A stretch of DNA of 51,012 nucleotides. Source: Vibrio cholerae (lineage in GTDB: Bacteria; Actinomycetota; Actinomycetes; Actinomycetales; Micrococcaceae). This document shows, one piece after another, positions 44,538 through 51,012 of the stretch (positions are counted from its first letter, which is position 1; every line of letters starts with the position of its first letter). The DNA is taken from NCBI GenBank assembly GCA_009728235.1, contig WNZI01000022.1, positions 1 through 51,012 of the forward strand, given 5' to 3'. A model generated the notes under the pieces. That model searched no databases. It worked only from the letters and a program-made list of their open reading frames with translations, and was not told where the DNA came from. A program made the position numbers and the translations under genes.

Positions 44538-45694
44538 CGTCGATCGATGACCTGCAGGCAATACCCTCCGACGCTCCCTCGCCGGAGGGAGGCAGTGCGC
44601 CCGCCGTCCGTCCGCGCGGCGTCCTGGGGAAGCTCCCCCGCTACGCGGCCGGCAAGCCGCCCGTCCTGGTGGAGGGTCTCGAGAGCTTCAAGCTGTCCTC
44701 CAACGAGAACCCGCTTCCACCCCTGCCCGCCGTGTTGGCGGCGATCGCCGCGGAGACGACGATCAACAGGTACCCGGATCCGATGACGACGGCGCTTCGC
44801 ACAGCCCTCGAGGGGTACCTCGGCGTCCCTGCCGCTGACATCGTCACAGGAGCCGGCAGTCTGGGAGCCCTCAACCAGATCCTCGCCACCTTCGCCGGGC
44901 AGAACGATTTCGACGCTCCGGACGAGGTGGTCTACGCCTGGCGGTCGTTCGAGGCGTACCCCATCAGCGTCGGCCTCGCCGGTGCCAACGGTGTCCAGGT
45001 GCCCGTTCGTGCGGACGGTACCCACGACCTCGATGGGATGGCCTCCGCGATCACCGACCGGACCCGCGTTGTTCTGCTCTGCACGCCGAACAACCCGACC
45101 GGCCCCGCCCTCACGAGGGCCGAGGTCGTCGGCTTCCTCGCGAAGGTACCCGAGCACGTCGTCGTCGTCATCGACGAGGCGTACCAGGAGTTCGTGAGGC
45201 GTCCCGACGCCGTGAACGGGATCGAGCTCTACCGCGACCATGCGAATGTCATCGTCCTGCGTACCTTCTCGAAAGCCCATGGTCTCGCCGGTCTCCGGGT
45301 GGGCTACTCCGTGGCCCAGCAGTCCCTCACCCAGCATCTGCGGGTGAGTGCCGTACCGTTCGCCGTGTCGCAGGTCGCCGAGCGTGCAGCGGTGACGTCG
45401 CTGCTGCACATCGACGAGGTGGAGGCGCGGGTGCAGTCGATCGTCGACGAGCGTGTACGTGTGGTCGATGGCCTCCGCGGCCTGGGCTGGGCCGTTCCCG
45501 AGGCCGAGGGCAACTTCGTCTGGTTGTCCCTCGGCGAACACACGCAGGACTTCGCCGCACGAGCCGCCGAACAGGCACTGTCCGTGCGGGCGTTCGGAGC
45601 GGAGGGTGTCCGTGTGTCGATCGGCGAGGAAGCAGCGAACACGCGTTTCCTGGCATTGTGCGAAGGGTATGCACATTGGCCCGGAGAAGGATGA
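44534..45694 (+). CDS. hisC: Histidinol-phosphate / aromatic amino acid aminotransferase
   Basis: A 386-residue fold-type I PLP enzyme. SSNENPLPPLP at the substrate end, NRYPDP, TGAGSLGALNQI, NNPTG, VVVVIDEAYQEFV, and FSKAHGLAGLRVGY with the PLP lysine match HisC/Pat enzymes. The genes around it are not his genes, so it may be the aromatic (phenylalanine) transaminase of actinobacteria rather than the histidine enzyme; these cannot be separated by sequence alone. Its start overlaps the upstream stop (ATGA), and it precedes a 2-oxoacid dehydrogenase operon that could burn the keto acids it makes. Confidence 0.88.
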   Translation: MTSIDDLQAIPSDAPSPEGGSAPAVRPRGVLGKLPRYAAGKPPVLVEGLESFKLSSNENPLPPLPAVLAAIAAETTINRYPDPMTTALRTALEGYLGVPAADIVTGAGSLGALNQILATFAGQNDFDAPDEVVYAWRSFEAYPISVGLAGANGVQVPVRADGTHDLDGMASAITDRTRVVLLCTPNNPTGPALTRAEVVGFLAKVPEHVVVVIDEAYQEFVRRPDAVNGIELYRDHANVIVLRTFSKAHGLAGLRVGYSVAQQSLTQHLRVSAVPFAVSQVAERAAVTSLLHIDEVEARVQSIVDERVRVVDGLRGLGWAVPEAEGNFVWLSLGEHTQDFAARAAEQALSVRAFGAEGVRVSIGEEAANTRFLALCEGYAHWPGEG

Positions 45695-45734
45695 TCCCGT
45701 CTTAAATAGGCCTGCGGGCCCTCGCTGACTAGTC

Positions 45735-45806
45735 TTGGTCAGGATGTCCCCGGAACATATGTTCTCCGGTGTATGACTTACGACATACATTCCCGTGAGG
45801 GTATGT
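45735..45806 (+). promoter_or_regulatory. Promoter and operator region of the 2-oxoacid dehydrogenase operon
   Basis: TTGGTC (45735-45740), 17 bp, TATGTT (45758-45763) form a promoter candidate. GAACATATGTTC (45753-45764) is a perfect 12-bp palindrome covering the -10 box. TGTATG-N8-CATACA (45770-45789) is a second perfect repeat, with another GTATGT at 45801-45806. At least two regulator sites are suggested. The 134-nt gap holds no gene. Confidence 0.6.
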
Positions 45807-45828
45807 GCGGGTCGGGTGAGGAGCAGGG

Positions 45829-47049
45829 ATGAACAGTAACCGTCTGCCGGCAGCAGAGTTCGAGGCCGAGGAGATCGTGCGCGCCGTGCACCCCGTCGCC
45901 CTGACCGATGAGGCAGAGCTCGACGGCGCGATGCTGCAGGTCCTGGCCGCCGATGGAACCATGGCGAGCGGTCTGACCGCACAGGTGTCCGGCAGCACGG
46001 TGGACTTCGGGCCGTACCTCGCCTCCACGGATGCGGTCCACCTGCGTTCCCTGTACCGCGACATGTTCCTCGTTCGGCGTTTCGACCAGGAGTCGACGGC
46101 CCTCCAGCGCCAGGGTCAGCTGGCTCTCTGGGTTCCGCTCACCGGTCAGGAAGCCGCGCAGATCGGTTCCGGCAGGGCACTCCAACCCCAGGACTATGCC
46201 TTTCCCACCTACCGTGAACACGGCGTCGCCCTCACCCGCGGCGTGGAACTGCACGAGATCCTCCGCCTGTTCCGGGGAGTCACCAACGGCGGCTGGGATC
46301 CCCGGGAGCGCAATTTCCACCTGTACACGCTGGTGCTGGCGGCCCAGTCCCTTCATGCAGTGGGTTACGCCATGGGGATGCAGCGCGACCAGCTCGCCGA
46401 TCCCACCCTGCCGCAGGCAGCGTCGATCGCATTTTTCGGCGACGGCGCGAGCTCCGAAGGGGACATCCACGAGTCCATGGTGTTCGCGGCGTCCTTCGAT
46501 GCTCCCGTGGTCTTCTTCTGCCAGAACAACCAGTGGGCCATCTCGGTTCCCTCGACGGTGCAGACCAGGGTGCCGCTGGCGCAGCGCGCCGAGGGCTACG
46601 GCTTCCCGGGGGTGAGGGTGGACGGCAACGACGTCGTCGCCGTCGAGGCCGTCACCCGGTGGGCGCTCGAGCACGCGCGCACCGGCAAGGGGCCGGTCCT
46701 GATCGAGGCGTACACCTATCGCATGAGCGCCCATACCACCGCCGATGACCCCACCAAGTACCGCTTGTCGCGCGACGAGCAGGAATGGCAGCCGCGTGAC
46801 CCGCTGGTGCGGCTGGAGACCCACCTGAGGACCGCCGGTCTGGCCGACCAGTCCTTCTTCGACGACCTGGGCGCCGAGTCCCAGGCGATGGCCGCCGACC
46901 TCCGGAAAGCCGTGCTGTCGATGACGCCGCCTCGACTCGCCGACCGTTTCGCGACGGTGTACGCGGAGCCGCATGCGCTCGTCCAGGAGGAGCTGAGGTT
47001 CTTCGAGCAGTACGAGGCCGGCTTCGCGGATGAAGGGAAGCAGGCCTGA
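45829..47049 (+). CDS. 2-oxoacid (branched-chain or pyruvate) dehydrogenase E1 component, alpha subunit
   Basis: A 406-residue thiamine-diphosphate enzyme subunit. The ThDP motif is GDGASSEGD followed by QNNQWAIS at the usual distance, and the YRMSAHTTADDPTKYR loop is the conserved phosphorylation-loop region. It decarboxylates 2-oxoacids with the beta subunit and passes the acyl group to E2. Because actinobacterial pyruvate dehydrogenase normally uses a homodimeric AceE, a branched-chain or aryl keto acid is the likelier substrate here; this is inference. GAGGAG precedes the start. Its stop overlaps the E1 beta start (TGATG). Confidence 0.93.
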   Translation: MNSNRLPAAEFEAEEIVRAVHPVALTDEAELDGAMLQVLAADGTMASGLTAQVSGSTVDFGPYLASTDAVHLRSLYRDMFLVRRFDQESTALQRQGQLALWVPLTGQEAAQIGSGRALQPQDYAFPTYREHGVALTRGVELHEILRLFRGVTNGGWDPRERNFHLYTLVLAAQSLHAVGYAMGMQRDQLADPTLPQAASIAFFGDGASSEGDIHESMVFAASFDAPVVFFCQNNQWAISVPSTVQTRVPLAQRAEGYGFPGVRVDGNDVVAVEAVTRWALEHARTGKGPVLIEAYTYRMSAHTTADDPTKYRLSRDEQEWQPRDPLVRLETHLRTAGLADQSFFDDLGAESQAMAADLRKAVLSMTPPRLADRFATVYAEPHALVQEELRFFEQYEAGFADEGKQA

Positions 47050-48022
47050 TGGCAACGATGACCATCGCCAAGGCGATCAACGAAGGGCTCCGGGCTCGCT
47101 CACGAACGATCCAAGGACCCTCCTGATGGGGGAGGACATCGGCGAGCTCGGCGGCGTCTACCGGGTGACCGACGGGCTCAAGAAGGATTTCGGTGCCCTG
47201 AGGGTCGTGGACACGCCACTGGCGGAGTCCGGCATCATCGGTACCGCGATCGGTCTGGCACTGCGGGGGTATCGTCCCATCTGCGAGATCCAGTTCGATG
47301 GTTTCGTCTTCCCGGGCTTCAACCAGATCACCACTCAGCTGGCCAAGCTCCGGACCCGCAGTGACGGGATGCTGAGCGCGCCCGTGGTGATCCGCATTCC
47401 CTACGGCGGCGGGATCGGGAGCGTCGAGCACCACTCGGAGTCGCCCGAGGCGCTCTTCGCCCACACGGCGGGGCTCAGGATCATCACCCCGTCCAACCCG
47501 CAGGATGCCTACTGGATGATCCAGCAGGCGGTGACGAGCGAGGACCCGGTCATCGTGTTCGAGCCGAAACGCCGCTACTGGCTCAAGGGCGAGGTGGACA
47601 CGTCGGCTCCTGCTCAGGACGCCTTCTCGGCCCAGGTCCTGCGCAGCGGCACGGATGCCACCGTCGTCGCCTACGGGCCCCTGGTGCCCGTCGCCCTCGC
47701 GGCAGCAGTCGCCGCGGAGGAGGACGGCAGGAGTGTCGAGGTCATCGACCTCCGCTCCATCTCCCCGATCGACTTCGACACCGTCACGGAGTCGGTGACC
47801 CGCACGGGTCGGTTGATCGTCGCCCACGAGGCTCCGACCTTCGGCGGGATAGGCGGCGAGATCGCGGCCCGGATCTCGGAGCGTGCGTTCCTGTCCCTCG
47901 AAGCACCGGTCATCCGCGTGGGCGGGTTCCATATGCCCTACCCCGTGGCACGCGTGGAAGAGCACTACCTGCCGGACATCGATCGCATCCTCGAGGCACT
48001 CGACCGTGCCTTCGCATACTGA
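47049..48022 (+). CDS. 2-oxoacid dehydrogenase E1 component, beta subunit (frameshifted)
   Basis: About 324 residues over two frames. The true start is the ATG at 47049, reading MATMTIAKAINEGLRA; after 16 codons the frame shifts and continues SLTNDPRTLLMGEDIGELGGVYRVTDGL. The join is at 47097-47098, where one codon has only two bases. Downstream, VDTPLAESGIIGTAIGLALRGYRPICEIQF, PYGGGIGSVEHHSES, and VIDLRSISPID are typical. It pairs with E1 alpha to bind ThDP. If the deletion were real, it would destroy the whole complex, so sequencing error is favoured. Confidence 0.9.
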
Positions 48023-48028
48023 AGGACC

Positions 48029-49677
48029 ATGATGACGCTCAATACGTTCAACCTGCCCGACGTCGGTGAAGGCCTCACCGAGGCGGAGATCGTGCAGTGG
48101 AAGGTCGCCCCGGGTGCTCCCGTGGCGTGAACGACGTCATCTGTGAGATCGAGACCGCCAAGTCGCTCGTCGAGCTGTCATCGCCCTTCGCCGGCACCGT
48201 CTCCGAGCTCCTCGTCCCGGAGGGCGAGACCATCGAGGTCGGGACGCCGATCATCTCCGTGGAGGACGGGGGTGCAGGTGCGACGGGCAGCGGCGGGGAC
48301 AGCAGTTCGGCGGCCTCGGCGCGTGAGGGTGGCCAGGGCGGGACGGCAGCCGCGGTGGCTACCGGTGCAGGACAGGCTGCCGACCAGGAGGATCCGGCCG
48401 GTCCTGCGGCTGACGCACCCGTGCCGGTACCCGAGATGCCCGGCGAGATCGCGGGGGCAGTGTCCGGAGAGGACGACGCCGGATCGACCGACGCTGCCGC
48501 ACCGGGAGCCGCTCCTGTGGAGTCCACGCCCGGGCCCCTCGTCGGAACAGGGCCGAAGGCGGATGCCGTGAAGCGGCGCCCGCGGAAGCCGCAGCCGGCG
48601 TCGGGTACCGCTGGGGGTGGCGAAGCGTCCGACGTGGGCCGTCCTCCGCTGGCGGGCGACGCGGCCCGGTCACCCGCCGAGCAGGAGAATCACCGGCCGG
48701 CGGACCGGACGGCAGTTCCGGCGGGTGAACCGGCCACTCGTGGCGGCCAGGCGACGGAGCATGCTCCGCGGCCGAACCCGCTGAACCAGCTCATCAATCG
48801 CGTGCTGGCCAAGCCGCCCGTGCGCAAGGCTGCCAGGGACCTCGGCATCAACCTCGCCGACGTCCCGGCCACCGGATCCGCGGGGGAGGTCACCAAGCAG
48901 GACCTCATCAGCTACCAGTCGCAACGTGATGCGGAGCAGGACGGCGCCGACTCCTTCTGGTCGGACCGGAAGCTCCTGGGTGGCGGTGGCCGCGTCGAAC
49001 GCATCCCGGTCAGAGGCGTGCGCAAGGCCACCGCGAAGGCCATGGTGCAGAGTGCCTTCACAGCACCGCACGTGAGCATCTTCGTGGACGTCGATGCTTC
49101 CCGGACCATGGAGTTCGTGAAGCGGCTCAAGGCTTCCCGCGACTTCGAGGGCATCAGGGTCTCGCCATTGCTGATCCTCGCGAAGGCCGTGATCTGGGCC
49201 GCGGCGCGCAATCCGTCCGTCAACGCGACCTGGGCCGGGGACGAGATCCTCGTCAAGCACTTCATGAACCTCGGGATCGCAGCCGCGACTCCTCGCGGGC
49301 TCATGGTCCCGAACATCAAGGATGCCCAGGACCTCTCGCTGAAGGAGCTCGCCCTGGCACTGAACGAGCTCGCGACGACGGCACGGGCCGGCAGGACGCA
49401 GCCCGCCCAGATGCAGGGCGGCACCCTGACGATCACCAATATCGGGGCTCTCGGTATCGATACGGGGACGCCGATCATCAACCCGGGCGAGGTGGCGATC
49501 GTGGCGTTCGGAACCATCAAGCAGAAGCCCTGGGTGCTCGACGGCGAGGTGATTCCACGGTGGATCACCACGCTGGGTGGTTCGTTCGATCACCGGGTCG
49601 TGGACGGAGACCTGAGCGCGCGCTTCATGGCGGACGTCGCCTCCATCCTGGAGGAGCCGGCCCTGCTGCTCGACTAG
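48029..49677 (+). CDS. Dihydrolipoyl acyltransferase, E2 component (frameshifted)
   Basis: About 549 residues over two frames. The ATG at 48029 reads [20 protein letters not shown]; one base is missing at 48125-48126, after which the frame continues [17 protein letters not shown], with the lipoylated Lys in ETAKS. A long Ala/Gly/Pro linker (about residues 85-240) leads to the peripheral-subunit-binding domain ([15 protein letters not shown]) and the catalytic domain, ending with [14 protein letters not shown], the HxxxDG active site. E2 takes acyl groups from E1 and passes them to CoA. No E3 gene follows, so a shared lipoamide dehydrogenase is needed. Confidence 0.9.
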
Positions 49678-49687
49678 GGTGAAACTC

Positions 49688-49909
49688 ATGAACCAGCAAG
49701 CGGGCGGTGACCCCGGCAGAAGGCCGCGTCCACGCTACCCCCTGAGCAGGCTCCTGTTCGTGGTCGTGGTCGGCTTCATCGCGTCGAGCGTGCTGCAACT
49801 CGCCTTCCCGGGGCTCGGGACCGTTGCCCGGCTCTCGATCCTGGTGATCATCGCCGCCCTGATCTCGATCGTGGTCACGAGGCGCCAGCAGAAGCGGCCG
49901 CCCCTCTGA
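49688..49909 (+). CDS. Small two-helix membrane protein, hypothetical
   Basis: A 73-residue protein from the ATG at 49688, which has AGGGTGA 5 nt upstream; the GTG at 49679 in frame is an alternative. Basic N-terminus (DPGRRPRPRYPLSR), two hydrophobic helices (about residues 22-40 and 46-63) and a basic C-terminus (RRQQKRPP), so both ends probably face the cytoplasm. It begins 10 nt after the E2 stop and is likely part of that operon. No family is recognised. Confidence 0.65.
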   Translation: MNQQAGGDPGRRPRPRYPLSRLLFVVVVGFIASSVLQLAFPGLGTVARLSILVIIAALISIVVTRRQQKRPPL

Positions 49910-49938
49910 CGTCGTCGCCCGGCGTTCCTTCTACCTGA

Positions 49939-51012
49939 TCACCCGTCCATGGCCTCGCGCAGGATGGGTGCGAGGCGTCGGACACCCTCGACGATGTCCT
50001 CGGGCGCCACGGCGCTGAAGGCGAGGCGCAGTTTGTTCGACGGTTCGTCCGACGGCGTGAAGGCGGCCCCGGGGATGAACACGACGCCGGCGTCGATCGC
50101 CCTGTAGAGCAGCGGATAGGTGTCGATGCCCTCCGGCAGGGTGACCCATACGAAGAATCCGCCGTCGGGTGTGGTCCAGTGCACGCCCTCGGGGAACTCG
50201 TCGGCGAGGGCGCCGAGCATGGCGTCGCACCGCTCCCGGTACAGGCCGCGCATGCTCACGAGGTGTCCACGCCAGTCGTACTCGGTGAGGTAGGCGGTCA
50301 CGAGCATCTGGGTGAGCGGGGACGGACACAGCACCACGGCCTCGCAGGCGAGATAGAACCGCCGGTACAGGTGCTTCGGAACGAGCGCCCAGCCCAGCCG
50401 TACGCCCGGCGCGAAGATCTTCGAGAAGGAACCGAGGTAGATGACGTCGTCGGGGTTGTCCGCCCGCATGGGCTTCAGCGGCTCACCGTCGAAGCGGAGC
50501 ATGCCGTAGGGATTGTCCTCGAGCACGAGGATCGTGTGTGCCCGGCAGATGTCGACGACCCGCTGGCGGCGGTCGGCGGAGAGGGTGATGCCGCTCGGGT
50601 TGTTGAAGCTCGGGATGGTGTAGAGCAGCTTGATGGCGCGGCCCTGTGCCTCGAGTTCCCCGATGATCCGCTCCAGTTCGTCGGGGATCAGGCCGTCCTC
50701 GTCCATGGGCACCGTGACGACGTCGACCTCGTAGGCCTCGAAGGTGTTCAGGGCCCCCACGTAGGTCGGGTCCTCGCAGAGGATCACGTCCCCCGGATTG
50801 CAGAAGACCTTCGCTGCGACGTCCTGCGCGGACTGCGAACCGGTGGTGATGACGATGTCCTCGGCGCTGGCACCCTCGATCCCTTCCGCCGCCATCACGT
50901 CGCAGACGAGCGCACGAAGCTCTTCCATTCCCTGACCGCCACCGTACTGAAGGGCTTCCAGCCCGTGTTCGGCGATGATCTTCTGTGCCGTGCGCCCGAG
51001 ATCCTCGAGGGG
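49939..51012 (-). CDS. PLP-dependent class I aminotransferase (N-terminus beyond window end)
   Basis: The frame is open to the last base, so the N-terminal part is missing; 357 codons are visible. ITTGSQSAQDVAAKVFCNPGDVI, EDPTYVGAL, YTIPSFNNPSGIT, EDNPYGML, YLGSFSKIFAPGVRLGW with the PLP lysine, and the C-terminal NKLRLAFSA are the marks of the 2-aminoadipate/valine-pyruvate (LysN, ARO8-like) branch, which also resembles the MocR catalytic domain. Whether an N-terminal GntR domain is fused cannot be seen. It is convergent with the E2 operon, 29 nt from the small membrane protein. Confidence 0.9.
   Translation of the reverse strand, partial: PLEDLGRTAQKIIAEHGLEALQYGGGQGMEELRALVCDVMAAEGIEGASAEDIVITTGSQSAQDVAAKVFCNPGDVILCEDPTYVGALNTFEAYEVDVVTVPMDEDGLIPDELERIIGELEAQGRAIKLLYTIPSFNNPSGITLSADRRQRVVDICRAHTILVLEDNPYGMLRFDGEPLKPMRADNPDDVIYLGSFSKIFAPGVRLGWALVPKHLYRRFYLACEAVVLCPSPLTQMLVTAYLTEYDWRGHLVSMRGLYRERCDAMLGALADEFPEGVHWTTPDGGFFVWVTLPEGIDTYPLLYRAIDAGVVFIPGAAFTPSDEPSNKLRLAFSAVAPEDIVEGVRRLAPILREAMDG

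Noticed and set aside
45710..45720. Short GGCC-rich repeat as a terminator after the aminotransferase gene
   Set aside because: The stem is only four base pairs and lacks a T tract.
10012..48126. Programmed ribosomal frameshifting at the six split genes
   Set aside because: No slippery heptamer or shared stimulatory structure is seen at the junctions, and the genes are unrelated families not known for recoding.

Overview
This 51 kb, GC-rich window carries compact actinobacterial genes and most resembles the chromosome of a Micrococcaceae bacterium (Arthrobacter-like). That placement is inferred from protein character (CGNR and DUF808 proteins, GAF-ANTAR regulator, heterodimeric E1, lipase maturation factor), GTG/TTG starts, and -10 boxes of the TAnnnT type placed 6-7 nt before start codons, as in leaderless actinobacterial mRNAs. 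I see no rRNA, tRNA, insertion sequence, prophage or CRISPR array.

Layout. 1-5263: end of a MATE exporter; an aldo/keto reductase divergent from a TetR regulator with a clear operator between them; two membrane proteins; an AAA+ ATPase. 5306-9450: a ChvE/MmsA/MmsB-type sugar ABC transporter on the minus strand, with an intercistronic hairpin and a LacI-type operator upstream. 9583-13617: a MalY-like aminotransferase, a CGNR zinc-finger protein divergent from an EamA exporter, and a DUF808 membrane protein preceded by a tiny overlapping ORF. 13654-18057: a copper region (CsoR, CopZ, CopA) with a near-consensus CsoR operator, then DUF305 and DUF3105 proteins. 18244-23436: a GAF-ANTAR regulator, a D-serine dehydratase-like PLP enzyme, a TPM lipoprotein, release factor 3, and a PIN toxin with an apparently truncated antitoxin. 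23814-30024: a SAM riboswitch followed by metF, metE, an O-acetylhomoserine sulfhydrylase-like gene and a cystathionine synthase/lyase gene. 30011-34212: an MFS exporter, its divergent TetR regulator, mscL, and an FAD-Rieske oxidoreductase. 34347-41391: a photolyase-related protein lacking its Fe-S cysteines, a second aldo/keto reductase, an FHA-like protein, a 2H phosphoesterase, a lipase maturation factor and an EEP-family hydrolase. 41391-51012: purB, a WXG100-like/alpha-beta hydrolase pair coupled to an aminotransferase gene, a heterodimeric 2-oxoacid dehydrogenase operon (E1 alpha, E1 beta, E2), a small membrane protein, and the end of a class I aminotransferase.

Two things shape any reading of the window. 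First, six well-conserved genes (MalY-like, metY-like, MFS, FAD-Rieske, E1 beta, E2) are each split by the loss of exactly one base inside one codon, and the family sequence continues in the next frame. This regular pattern looks more like uncorrected sequencing indels than gene decay. Second, the most unusual biology I can support is the photolyase-like protein in which all four positions expected to hold cluster cysteines are something else, and the small WXG-like protein translationally coupled to a serine-hydrolase-like protein with a helical N-terminus. No wholly new multi-gene system is evident.
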